64,000 nt of DNA, taken from contig DATIDG010000106.1 of NCBI GenBank assembly GCA_035456405.1, positions 1 to 64,000 on the forward strand, given 5' to 3'. The first letter of the stretch is position 1. Each line of letters starts with the position of its first letter. Positions 18,318 through 26,892 of this stretch are shown one piece after another. The DNA comes from JAGVSZ01 sp035456405. Its GTDB lineage: Bacteria; Pseudomonadota; Gammaproteobacteria; Burkholderiales; SG8-39. The notes beneath the pieces are model-generated. The model worked only from the letters and a program-made list of their open reading frames with translations, had not been told where the DNA came from and did not search any database. The position numbers and the translations under genes were made by a program.

Positions 18318-18469
18318 ACCGGCGAGAGCGCCTCCATCTTGGGTGACGCGCGTCCAGCCTACTTTATCGGGCTGACCATCACCGACGGCCGCGTTGCGGC
18401 GATCCAAGACTTCGCTATGTGCCCTACATCGCGAAAGAGGCGGCCATCGACCTTTCGCGCGGCCCGTAG
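18318..18469 (+). pseudogene. C-terminal remnant of a sigma-factor-like gene
   Basis: One frame reads ARPAYFIGLTITDGRVAAIQDF and then, after a one-base shift, YVPYIAKEAAIDLSRGP and a stop. Together they resemble the SnoaL-like tail of ECF sigma factors of the SigJ type. The frame change in mid-motif and the lack of any upstream sigma domains mark it as a broken remnant. Family assignment is from memory of such C termini. Confidence 0.45.
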
Positions 18470-18563
18470 TTTTCGCCAAAGACCGGATCCCTTCGCTCTC
18501 CTCGATCGTCTTTGCGCTGAAACCTCTTGAGTCGTTGCAAATTTCGAGCAAGGAGAGCGATCC

Positions 18564-18769
18564 ATGCTTCTCAAGGAAAAGGTTGCGGTCGTCTATGGGG
18601 CAGGCGGTGCCGTCGATAGTGCGGTAGCCCGTGCGCTCGCTCGCGAGGGCGCGAGCGCATTTCTGACCGGCCGCAACCTCGCGCTGGTTGAGGCGCTCGC
18701 CCAGGACATCATCGCTTGGCGGTGCCGCCGAGGCTGCGCAGGTAGATTGCACTGGACGAGCAGGTGAAT
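18564..18769 (+). pseudogene. N-terminal remnant of a short-chain dehydrogenase, frameshifted
   Basis: ATG 18564 begins LLKEKVAVVYGAGGAVDSAV, a Rossmann-fold SDR start (the usual Gly in this stretch is Asp), continuing LAREGASAFLTGRNLALVEA. After about residue 50 the similarity continues in a second frame (LGGAAEAAQVD) and then in a third (ALDEQVN), so at least two frameshifts are present. Nothing of the catalytic half remains. AAGGAGAG precedes the start, so it was once a functional gene. Confidence 0.65.
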
Positions 18770-19397
18770 GGCGCTAGCCATTACTACGAGCCGTCGCCAC
18801 GGCCCCCTCTCCGGTACTCACGAGATGCCCTGCGAGCGAGGCGGGATCAACCCGCGTCGGATTTCTTCTCTTGGGAATCAGCCCTCCCGTATCTAAAGTA
18901 GACAGTGCGGGCTGGGCGTCTCGGCGACGATCAGGGGAATGGACGAGGAAGCGGCGAGACGGACGCCGCAGCTCATGTCTTGATCCAGTGGGAACCGCAG
19001 TCTGATGGCGTGCCGGTGCGTACTTCAATCCTTGGTGTGCAGAGCTGCCGCACGCACTCGGTCGGAATGCCTGATAGCTTCTATTGGGAAAGGTCCCGGA
19101 CGCGCGCGAGGAAGCGGCGATACTCCGCGATCACCGGCGCGGCTAGATGCTCAGCGGCGGATCAGACGGGCGGTGCGCTGGAGGGCGCCTTGCCGGGCAT
19201 TCTGCTCCGCTGCGGGCAGGCCAGCTTCGAGACGGACTTGGTGCAGTCGCGGCGATCGACGAGACGCGGCCGGACAGCCCGTCGCTGCAGGATTACACCG
19301 TCTTCGAGATCGACGAGAGCCTCACGGCTCCCTTGGTGAAGTGGCTCAGCAAGAAGCCCGGATGACTCCGGGGCGGACCTAGCCGGGCGCTCCCGCG
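18770..19397. other. Degenerate stretch between SDR remnant and glutaredoxin-like gene
   Basis: No intact gene. A short frame ending at 19365 reads DETRPDSPSLQDYTVFEIDE and then SLTAPLVKWLSKKPG before its stop. It has the look of a real protein C terminus, but I cannot name the family and the sequence before it is not protein-like. The stretch continues the gene-decay zone that starts at 18.3 kb. Confidence 0.4.
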
Positions 19398-20117
19398 TTA
19401 CTTCGGCGCGTACGGTCCCTGCGCGGGCGCAGGCGGCGCCTTTGGGTCGACCACCGCTGCCGGAGGCGCGTAGCGACCGGCCGTCCGCGCGGCCTGCTCC
19501 GCCGCCCGCTTGGCTTCGTCCGCATCGGGCGGCGGCGGCGCGTACCGTCCGGCGGGTTGCGGCACGGTGGGTGCGGCGGCAGCCGCCTGCTGGGGCGCGT
19601 CCGCCTTGGCGGCGGGCTCGGCCGCGTGCTTCTGCGCTTTCGCTGCGAGCGGCGGGGCGGAGCGCGGATAGCCCGCGCTGTCGAGCGCCGTGTGCCAGGT
19701 CTCGGTGGCGAATCCTTTGGTCACCTGCCTGCCAACGGCGAGCACCGGGACCTCGTCGCTTCCCGAGACCTTCTTCAGCTCGGCGCGGGTTTTCTCGTCG
19801 GTGATCGCGACCTCGCGGAACGGCACGCCGCGCTGCGCGAGGAGCGCACGCGCGTCGCCGCACGTGTCCTTGCAGTTCTCAGCGGTGTAGATCGTGACGG
19901 GGTGATTCTTCGCGGCCTGCCGGGTCGCGTAGGGTTGAGAGGCCGCTTCGACCGTGCTGCCGCCGGCCGACTTCCTCTCCACGCTGGCTGCCTGTGCCGG
20001 CGACGGCGGGATCTGCGAGTAGTGGACCTTGCCGTCCTTGTCGACCCAGCGATACGCCTGCGCGGCGACGGATGCCGCGAAAAGGAGCGCTACTGCGGCG
20101 AAGAGAATGCGCGGCAT
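19398..20117 (-). CDS. Secreted glutaredoxin-like protein with DUF4124 domain
   Basis: A 239-residue exported protein: signal peptide (FAAVALLFAASVAAQA), then a DUF4124 segment (YRWVDKDGKVHYSQIPP). A glutaredoxin-fold domain lies at about residues 70-145 (VTIYTAENCKDTCGDARALL, then EVPVLAVGRQV). The active-site pair is C-x3-C (CKDTC) instead of the usual C-x2-C, so redox activity is uncertain. The last 90 residues are Ala/Pro-rich with the motif AGRYAPP repeated. It may act on periplasmic thiols. It stands alone, transcribed toward the decay zone. Confidence 0.78.
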   Translation of the reverse strand: MPRILFAAVALLFAASVAAQAYRWVDKDGKVHYSQIPPSPAQAASVERKSAGGSTVEAASQPYATRQAAKNHPVTIYTAENCKDTCGDARALLAQRGVPFREVAITDEKTRAELKKVSGSDEVPVLAVGRQVTKGFATETWHTALDSAGYPRSAPPLAAKAQKHAAEPAAKADAPQQAAAAAPTVPQPAGRYAPPPPDADEAKRAAEQAARTAGRYAPPAAVVDPKAPPAPAQGPYAPK

Positions 20118-20255
20118 CGGGATCTCCCGGTCGGGGGCGTCTCATGACGCGGGCATGATAGCACCGGGCCTCGGGTGTCCCGTCCCGTGGCGCGACCCGC
20201 CCCGGCACTAATCCACAGGGCCACCGGGCCAGCGGCGGCCGGCGCCCCCGGAGAA

Positions 20256-22376
20256 TCAGCCGACCATGCCGTTGTGCCGCAGCAGCGGCTCGACGCTCGG
20301 CTCGCGCCCCCGAAACGCCTTGAACGACTCGAGCGCGGGGCGGCTGCCGCCGACGGCGAGGATCTCGTCGCGAAACCGCGCGCCTGTGTGCGGGTCCAGC
20401 ACGCCGCGCTCCTCGAACAGGCTGTACGCGTCGGCCGACAGCACTTCCGCCCATTTGTAGCTGTAGTACCCCGCGCTGTAGCCGCCGGCGAAGATGTGCG
20501 CGAAGCTGTGTGGGAAGCGGTTGAACCGCGGCGGGATCAGCACCGCCACCCGCGCTCGCACCTCGTCGAGGAGCGCGAGCGGGGTCTGCGCGCCCGCCGG
20601 ATCGAAGTCGTCGTGCAGGTGCATGTCGAACAGCGCGAACTCGAGCTGGCGCACGGTCTGCATGCCGGACTGGAAGTTCTTTGCCGCGACCATCTTCTCG
20701 AACAGCTCGCGCGGCAGGGGCGCGCCGGTGTCCACGTGCGCGGTCATGTGCTCGAGCACGTCCCACTCCCAGCAGAAGTTCTCCATGAACTGGCTCGGCA
20801 GCTCGACCGCGTCCCACTCGACGCCGCGGATGCCGGACACGCCGCTGTAGTCGACGCGGGTGAGCAGGTGATGCAGGCCGTGGCCGAACTCGTGGAAGAG
20901 GGTGATCACGTCGTCGTGCGTGAGGAGCGCCGGCTTCCCACCGACGGGCGACGGGAAGTTGCACACGAGGTGCGCGACGGGTGCCTGCACCGCGTCGTGC
21001 ACGAGGCGGCGCACGATCGCCTCGTCCATCCACGCGCCGCCGCGCTTGGTCGCGCGCGCGTACGGATCGAGATAGAAGCGGCCAACCAGCCGGCCGTCCG
21101 CATCGTCGATGCGGAAGAAGCGCACACCCGTGTCCCAGGTCTCCGCGCGGTCCTCGGCGATGCGCAAGCCGTAGATCGCCTCGACTACGCGGAACATTCC
21201 CGCGAGCACCTTCTGCTCTTGGAAGTACTCCTTCACTTCCTGGTCGGAGAAGGCATAGCGCGCGACGCGGAGCTTCTCGGACGCGTACCCGGCGTCCCAG
21301 GCCTCGAGCGTCGCGATTCCGAGCGACTCCGCGGCGAACGCGGTCAGCTCGGCCATGTCGCGCTTCGCAAAGGGGAGCGCCTTGGCCGCGAGGTCCTCGA
21401 GGAACGCGATGACCTGGCGCGGCGACTCGGCCATCTTGGGCACGAGCGAGACCTCGGCGAATGTCGCGTAGCCGAGCAGCTGCGCCGCCTCGCGCCGCAG
21501 CTGCAGGATCTCCCCGATCAGCGCCGTGTTGTCCCAGGCCCCGATCTTCTCGGGCGCTGGCGGCGCTTCCGCCGGCGCGCCGTTGGTGCGGCCCTCGAAG
21601 GCCGCCTTCGCGGCGAATGCGCCGGCGAACTCCTCCGAGGCGCGCGTCGCCCAGCCGCGATACATGACCTCCCGCAGGGCGCGGTTCTCGGCGTACTGCA
21701 TGACCGGGACGTAGCAGGGCGCCTGCAGGACGAGCTTCCACCCGGGCTTGCCGTCCCTTCCCGCTGCGGCGCGCGCCGCCTCGAGCACGTCCTCGGGGAT
21801 GCCGGCGAGCGCCGCGCGGTCAGTCACGTGCACCGCGAACGCGTTCGTCGAGTCGAGCACGTTCTCGGAGAACTGCGTCGAGAGCTTCGCCAGCTCCTCC
21901 TGGATCGCGGCGAAGCGCCGCTTGCGCTCCGGGTCGAGCTCGGCGCCGGACAGCCGGAAGTCGCGGACCTCGTTCTCGACCACCTTGCGCTGCGCGAGTG
22001 AAAGCGCCGCGAAACCGGGCCCACCCTGCAGCGCCTTGTACTTCGCGAAGAGCGCGAGGTTCTGGCCGAGCTCGGTCCAGTACTGCACGATCTTCGGCTG
22101 GTTCGCCTTGTAAGCCTCGCGCAGCTCCGGCGAGTCGAGCACGGCGTGCAGGTGCCCAACCACGCCCCACGCGCGACCGAGGCGCTCGTTCGCATCCTCG
22201 AGCGGCCGCACGAAGTCGTCCCACGTGGCGGGTGTCTCGTCGCTCGTGAGACGCGCGATCAGCGCACGGTTCTCGGCGAGCAGCTGATCGACCGCGGGGG
22301 TGACATGGTCGGTCCTCACCACCGCGAAGCGGGGCAGGCCGGAAAAGTCGAGGAGGGGATTGGCGGTGGTCTGCAT
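20256..22376 (-). CDS. prlC: Oligopeptidase A, M3 family metallopeptidase
   Basis: A 706-residue cytoplasmic zinc endopeptidase of the thimet oligopeptidase family, matching the usual length of PrlC (about 680). The zinc motif HEFGH is at residues 495-499, followed by GLHHLL and the downstream glutamate region (SGIRGVEWDAVELPSQFMEN). The substrate-binding tail (FAHIFAGGYSAGYYSYKWAE) is intact. It degrades short peptides, including cleaved signal peptides. Start at ATG 22376. It lies 56 bp downstream of the cysteine-hydrolase gene on the same strand. Confidence 0.93.
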   Translation of the reverse strand: MQTTANPLLDFSGLPRFAVVRTDHVTPAVDQLLAENRALIARLTSDETPATWDDFVRPLEDANERLGRAWGVVGHLHAVLDSPELREAYKANQPKIVQYWTELGQNLALFAKYKALQGGPGFAALSLAQRKVVENEVRDFRLSGAELDPERKRRFAAIQEELAKLSTQFSENVLDSTNAFAVHVTDRAALAGIPEDVLEAARAAAGRDGKPGWKLVLQAPCYVPVMQYAENRALREVMYRGWATRASEEFAGAFAAKAAFEGRTNGAPAEAPPAPEKIGAWDNTALIGEILQLRREAAQLLGYATFAEVSLVPKMAESPRQVIAFLEDLAAKALPFAKRDMAELTAFAAESLGIATLEAWDAGYASEKLRVARYAFSDQEVKEYFQEQKVLAGMFRVVEAIYGLRIAEDRAETWDTGVRFFRIDDADGRLVGRFYLDPYARATKRGGAWMDEAIVRRLVHDAVQAPVAHLVCNFPSPVGGKPALLTHDDVITLFHEFGHGLHHLLTRVDYSGVSGIRGVEWDAVELPSQFMENFCWEWDVLEHMTAHVDTGAPLPRELFEKMVAAKNFQSGMQTVRQLEFALFDMHLHDDFDPAGAQTPLALLDEVRARVAVLIPPRFNRFPHSFAHIFAGGYSAGYYSYKWAEVLSADAYSLFEERGVLDPHTGARFRDEILAVGGSRPALESFKAFRGREPSVEPLLRHNGMVG

Positions 22377-22432
22377 GGAGCCAGTGAGACGGAGGATAGG
22401 GGAAGCGGTGCGACGCGGTTACGTTTCCCGTT

Positions 22433-22993
22433 TCACGCTGCTTGCTTCGCAGCCAGAATTTCGTCGGTCGTCGCGATCCGGGCGTATGGCACCGCGAGCG
22501 CCGCCATGAATGCGGCGTGAACGTCACGCGCCGGGATCGTCCGGCCGGAAAACTCCAGCGCGCGCGTGGCGCACGCGTCAGCGGCGACGGTGCACTTAAA
22601 CCCGTGGTCGAACGCGGCGCGCGTCGTCGCGTCGATGCACATGTGGCTCATCGCGCCGGCGATCACGACCGCGTCTGCGCCTGCGGCGCGCAGGCGCTCG
22701 AGAAGATCGGTACCGCGGAAGCCGTTGGGGAAATTCTTCTCGACGACCGGCTCGCCCGCCGCGGGTCGCACCGAGGCGTGCAGTTCGGCACCCGGCGTGC
22801 CGGGCACGAAGAACGTCGCGCCGGGCCGCACGGACAGGTGTCGAACGTGCAGCACGGGCATGCCGCGGCTGCGAAACGCGGCGAGCAGCCTGGCTGCTTG
22901 CCCCGCCGCGGCATCCATGCCCTCGAGGGCCATGTTGCCGTTCGGGAAGTAGTCGTTCTGGATGTCCACCAGCACCAGTGCGGTCGCCATCAT
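22433..22993 (-). CDS. Isochorismatase-family cysteine hydrolase
   Basis: A 186-residue hydrolase with the family catalytic set visible: Asp10 in LVLVDIQNDYF, a Lys in VVEKNFPNGF, and Cys119 in AGAMSHMCIDATTRAAFDHG. These enzymes hydrolyse amides or N-carbamoyl compounds (nicotinamidase-like); the substrate here is unknown. The ATG overlaps the folD stop (ATGA), so it is translationally coupled to folD; a second ATG three bases on is equally possible. Confidence 0.85.
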   Translation of the reverse strand: MMATALVLVDIQNDYFPNGNMALEGMDAAAGQAARLLAAFRSRGMPVLHVRHLSVRPGATFFVPGTPGAELHASVRPAAGEPVVEKNFPNGFRGTDLLERLRAAGADAVVIAGAMSHMCIDATTRAAFDHGFKCTVAADACATRALEFSGRTIPARDVHAAFMAALAVPYARIATTDEILAAKQAA

Positions 22994-23865
22994 GCGTCCT
23001 TCGGATCGGCCGCAATCTCGGCGGCGCGGATGGTGTTGGCGAGCAGCATCGTGATCGTCATCGGCCCGACGCCGCCCGGCACCGGCGTGAGTCGCGACGC
23101 GACGCCGACCAGGCTCGCGAAGTCGCAGTCGCCGGAAAGCTTTCCGTCGGGCAGCCGGTTGATGCCGACGTCGATGACGACGGCGCCCGATTTGACCATG
23201 TCCCGCGTGATCAGTTTCGGCCTGCCCACAGCGGCCACCAGAATGTCCGCACGCGCGGTGTGGCTACCGAGGTCGCGGGTCTTCGAGTGGCAGATGGTGA
23301 CGGTGGCGCCCCGCTGCAAGAGCAGATGCGCAAGCGGCTTGCCGACGATGTTGCTCTGGCCGACGACCACTGCGTGCTGGCCCCAGGGATTCACGCCCTC
23401 GGCATCCAGCAAGGCCATGATCCCGGCCGGCGTGCACGGCACGATTCGCGGATGCCCGGCGACGAGCAGCCCGACATTCAGCGGATGGAACCCGTCCGCA
23501 TCCTTTGCGGGCGCGATCGCGGCAAGCACCGGTTCGTTGGCGATGTGCCCCGGCAACGGCAGCTGTACGAGGATGGCGTGGACGGCCGGGTCGGCATTCA
23601 GGGCCGCGATCCGGGCAAGGAGCTCCGCCTCGGGCGTTACGCCGGGCAGTTCCACGTGCAGCGACCGCACGCCGACGTCGGCGCACGCCATCACCTTGTG
23701 GCGCACGTAGGCCTTCGACGCCGGGTTGTCGCCGACGATGATCACCGCGAGTCCCGGCTGGGTGCCGCGCGCGGCTAGCCGCGCGGCGCGGTCGCGCAGC
23801 TCGGGGCGGATCCGGCGCGACAGGGCGACGCCGTCTATGACGCGAGTGTCCAAGGAGGCCCGCAA
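22990..23865 (-). CDS. folD: Methylenetetrahydrofolate dehydrogenase/cyclohydrolase FolD
   Basis: A 291-residue bifunctional enzyme interconverting 5,10-methylene-, methenyl- and 10-formyl-tetrahydrofolate. Signature stretches: VGDNPASKAYVRHK with the catalytic Lys, ILVQLPLPGHI, VVGQSNIVGKPLAHLLL (nucleotide binding) and PVPGGVGPMTITMLLANT. Length is normal. It is transcribed divergently from aceE with a 216-bp shared upstream region, an arrangement familiar from betaproteobacteria. Confidence 0.95.
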   Translation of the reverse strand: MRASLDTRVIDGVALSRRIRPELRDRAARLAARGTQPGLAVIIVGDNPASKAYVRHKVMACADVGVRSLHVELPGVTPEAELLARIAALNADPAVHAILVQLPLPGHIANEPVLAAIAPAKDADGFHPLNVGLLVAGHPRIVPCTPAGIMALLDAEGVNPWGQHAVVVGQSNIVGKPLAHLLLQRGATVTICHSKTRDLGSHTARADILVAAVGRPKLITRDMVKSGAVVIDVGINRLPDGKLSGDCDFASLVGVASRLTPVPGGVGPMTITMLLANTIRAAEIAADPKDA

Positions 23866-23919
23866 GGAGGTGGGGCAGGGGTCGCGATTCTACCGGCAGG
23901 GGGCGGCTCGCCTCCGGGC

Positions 23920-23948
23920 TTGGCGCATAGGCTTGCTCATTGTAGAAT
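23920..23948 (+). promoter_or_regulatory. Sigma-70-type promoter of the pyruvate dehydrogenase operon
   Basis: TTGGCG at 23920-23925, a 17-bp spacer, and TAGAAT at 23943-23948 (five of six matches to TATAAT). It points toward aceE, about 125 bp upstream of its start codon. Confidence 0.65.
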
Positions 23949-23967
23949 CCGGAAAGCGATTCCGGAT
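23947..23967. promoter_or_regulatory. Palindrome overlapping the aceE promoter, candidate operator
   Basis: A perfect 8-bp inverted repeat, ATCCGGAA (23947-23954), spacer AGCGA, TTCCGGAT (23960-23967). It begins inside the -10 element and would cover the transcription start. The position suits a repressor. It does not resemble the enterobacterial PdhR site. Confidence 0.55.
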
Positions 23968-24081
23968 CAAGAAAAAAACTCCCACGCCCAAATTGCTTCG
24001 TTTCGGATCGGCGTATTAAGCTTCCGCGGCAAACAAGAACATCCGCAGCGTCGGCACGCGTCCACCCCTAGGAGCTCCAAC

Positions 24082-26778
24082 ATGGCTGCCGTCCCCGACT
24101 TCAACGCCGCCAACGATCCCGACACCCTGGAAACCCAGGAATGGCTCGACGCGCTCGACGCGGTGCTCGAGCGCGAGGGCCCGGAGCGCGCGCACTACCT
24201 GCTGGAGAAGCTGATCGACGAAGCACGCCGCTCCGGCGCCTACATCCCGTTCAGCCCGAACACGGCCTACATCAACACCATCCCCCCGCACCTCGAGCCA
24301 CCCCTGCCGGGCGATGCTGCGATCGAGGAGCGCAACCGCTCGTTCATGCGCTGGAACGCGATGGTGATGGTCGCGAAGACCAACAAGGCCGAGGGCGATC
24401 TCGGCGGTCACATCGCGAGCTTCGCCTCGGTGGCGAACATGTTCGGCGTAGGCTTCAACCATTTCTGGAACGCGCCGCACGCGGGGCACGGTGGGGACCT
24501 GATCTTCTTCCAGGGGCACTCGTCGCCGGGGATCTACGCGCGCGCCTTCCAGGAAGGACGCTTCACGGAGGAGCAGATCCTCAACTTCCGCCGCGAGGTG
24601 GACGGCCACGGAATCTCGTCGTACCCGCACCCCTGGCTGATGCCCGACTTCTGGCAGTTCCCGACCGTCTCGATGGGCCTCGGGCCGATCCAGGCGATCT
24701 ACCAGGCGCGGTTCCTCAAGTACCTGCAGGCGCGCGGGCTCGCCGATACCGCGAATCGCAAGGTGTGGGCCTTCTTGGGCGACGGCGAGATGGACGAGCC
24801 GGAGTCGCTCGGCGCGATCGGCATGGCCGCGCGCGAGAAGCTCGACAACTTGATCTTCGTCATCAACTGCAACCTGCAGCGGCTCGACGGCCCAGTGCGC
24901 GGGAACGGCAAGATCATCCAGGAGCTCGAGGGCGATTTCCGCGGCGCGGGCTGGAACGTCATCAAGCTGATCTGGGGCTCGTACTGGGACCCGCTCCTCG
25001 CGCGCGACAAAGAAGGCATCCTGCGCCGCGTGATGGAGGAGACCGTCGACGGCGAGTACCAGAACTACAAGGCGAACGACGGCGCGTTCGTCCGCAAGCA
25101 CTTCTTCGGCAAGCATCCCAAGCTGCTCGAGATGGTGTCGCGGATGACCGACGAGGACGTGTGGCGGCTCAACCGTGGGGGGCACGATCCGCACAAGATC
25201 TATGCGGCCTACCACGCGGCGGCGAACCACAGAGGCCAACCCACCGTCATTCTCGCAAAGACCATCAAAGGCTTCGGCCTGGGCCGCCAGGGGCAGGCGC
25301 AGAACCCAACCCACCAGCTGAAGAAGCTCGACAAGGAGACGATCCGCCAGTTCCGCGACCGCTTCAACATCCCGATCCCGGACGACAGGCTCGAGGAGCT
25401 GCCGTTCTACGTGCCGCCGCCCGACTCGCCGGAGATGCAGTACCTGCACGAGCGGCGCCAGGCGCTCGGCGGCTACCTGCCGCAGCGCCGCCGCAAGGCC
25501 GACACCGTGCCGCAGGTGCCGGAGCTGTCAGCGTTCGAGCAGGTGACGGGGCCGACCGCCGCCGGGCGCGAGATTTCCACCACGATGGCGTTCGTGCGCA
25601 TCCTCACTGCGCTGGTGCGCGACAAGAACATCGGCAAGCACATCGTCCCGATCGTACCGGACGAGGCGCGCACGTTCGGCATGGAGGGCATGTTCCGCCA
25701 GCTCGGCATCTACTCGGCGGAAGGCCAGAAGTACGTGCCGGTCGACAAGGACCAGGTGATGTACTACCGAGAGGACAAGGCCGGACAGATCCTCGAGGAA
25801 GGAATCAACGAAGCCGGGGCGTTTTCGTCGTGGATCGCCGCGGCGACGAGCTACAGCGTCAACAACGTCGTGATGGTGCCCTTCTACGCCTTCTACTCGA
25901 TGTTCGGGCTCCAGCGCATCGGCGACCTGGCGTGGGCCGCCGCCGACCAGCGCGCGCGCGGGTTCCTGCTCGGCGCGACCGCCGGCCGCACGACGCTGAA
26001 CGGCGAGGGCCTGCAGCACGAGGACGGGCACAGCCACATCCTGTCGTCGGTGATCCCGAACTGCGTTTCCTACGACCCGACGTTCGGCTTCGAGCTGGCG
26101 GTGATCATCCAGGACGGCCTGCGCCGCATGGTGACGAACCAGGAGGACGTCTTCTATTACATCACCGTGATGAACGAGAACTACGCGCATCCGGGGATGA
26201 CCGAGGTCGCCGACAAGAACGTCGCCGACGGCGTTCTCAAGGGCATGTACCTGTTCAAGGATGGCGGCAAGGGCAAGCATCGCGTGCAGCTCATGGGCTC
26301 GGGCACGATCCTGCGCGAGGTGATCGCCGCCGCCGAGCTTCTGGACAAGGACTGGGGCGTGACCGCCGACATCTGGAGCTGCCCGAGCTTCACCGAGCTG
26401 CGGCGGGAGGGGATCGACGTCGAGCGCTGGAACCTCCTCCACCCGACTGAGAAGCCGCGCAAGTCCTACGTCGAGGCGCGCCTCGAGTCGCGTGACGGAC
26501 CGGTGATCGCCTCGACCGACTACATGAAGGCCTTCGCCGACCAGATCCGGCCGTTCCTGCCGAAGGGACGCGATTACCGCGTGCTCGGCACTGACGGTTT
26601 CGGGCGGTCCGACACGCGCGAGAGGTTGCGGCACTTCTTCGAGGTGAATCGCTACTGGGTGACGATCTCGGCGCTCAAGGCGCTCGCGGACGGCGGCGCG
26701 CTCAAGCCGCAGGTCGTCGCGGATGCGATCAGGAAGTACGGGATCGATCCGGCGAAGCCGAATCCGTCGACGGTGTGA
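24082..26778 (+). CDS. aceE: Pyruvate dehydrogenase E1 component, homodimeric type
   Basis: An 898-residue thiamine-diphosphate enzyme that decarboxylates pyruvate and transfers the acetyl group to lipoyl-E2. Visible features: the early motif ETQEWLDALDAVLEREGPER, the ThDP-binding GDGEMDEPES stretch with downstream NCNLQRLDGPVRGN, and the second-half region EDGHSHILSSVIPNC. Length fits E. coli AceE (887). The start ATG 24082 is fixed by AGGAG at 24070-24074; the frame is open 54 codons upstream through the promoter region. First gene of the aceE-aceF-lpd operon. Confidence 0.96.
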   Translation: MAAVPDFNAANDPDTLETQEWLDALDAVLEREGPERAHYLLEKLIDEARRSGAYIPFSPNTAYINTIPPHLEPPLPGDAAIEERNRSFMRWNAMVMVAKTNKAEGDLGGHIASFASVANMFGVGFNHFWNAPHAGHGGDLIFFQGHSSPGIYARAFQEGRFTEEQILNFRREVDGHGISSYPHPWLMPDFWQFPTVSMGLGPIQAIYQARFLKYLQARGLADTANRKVWAFLGDGEMDEPESLGAIGMAAREKLDNLIFVINCNLQRLDGPVRGNGKIIQELEGDFRGAGWNVIKLIWGSYWDPLLARDKEGILRRVMEETVDGEYQNYKANDGAFVRKHFFGKHPKLLEMVSRMTDEDVWRLNRGGHDPHKIYAAYHAAANHRGQPTVILAKTIKGFGLGRQGQAQNPTHQLKKLDKETIRQFRDRFNIPIPDDRLEELPFYVPPPDSPEMQYLHERRQALGGYLPQRRRKADTVPQVPELSAFEQVTGPTAAGREISTTMAFVRILTALVRDKNIGKHIVPIVPDEARTFGMEGMFRQLGIYSAEGQKYVPVDKDQVMYYREDKAGQILEEGINEAGAFSSWIAAATSYSVNNVVMVPFYAFYSMFGLQRIGDLAWAAADQRARGFLLGATAGRTTLNGEGLQHEDGHSHILSSVIPNCVSYDPTFGFELAVIIQDGLRRMVTNQEDVFYYITVMNENYAHPGMTEVADKNVADGVLKGMYLFKDGGKGKHRVQLMGSGTILREVIAAAELLDKDWGVTADIWSCPSFTELRREGIDVERWNLLHPTEKPRKSYVEARLESRDGPVIASTDYMKAFADQIRPFLPKGRDYRVLGTDGFGRSDTRERLRHFFEVNRYWVTISALKALADGGALKPQVVADAIRKYGIDPAKPNPSTV

Positions 26779-26785
26779 GACCGCC

Positions 26786-26855
26786 GTGAACCGCGCACGT
26801 CGAACCGCGACCCGAAGGACCCGGGCAAGGGGGGTGGTTGCGGTTCGCGGTTCAC
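26786..26855. repeat. Imperfect inverted repeat between aceE and aceF
   Basis: GTGAACCGCG at 26786-26795, then CGAACCGC (26801-26808), is mirrored by GCGGTTCG and CGGTTCAC ending at 26855. The RNA could form a long hairpin between the two coding regions. No T run follows, so it is more likely a REP-like element or mRNA stabiliser than a terminator. Confidence 0.5.
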
Positions 26856-26892
26856 GACCGATCAAGAACTCGGCACCGAAGGAGCATTGACG

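Noticed and set aside
20175..22001. Long open frame on the + strand opposite the oligopeptidase gene
   Set aside because: It is the antisense shadow of a highly conserved gene in GC-rich DNA; the translated product is Arg/Ala/Glu-rich with no domain.
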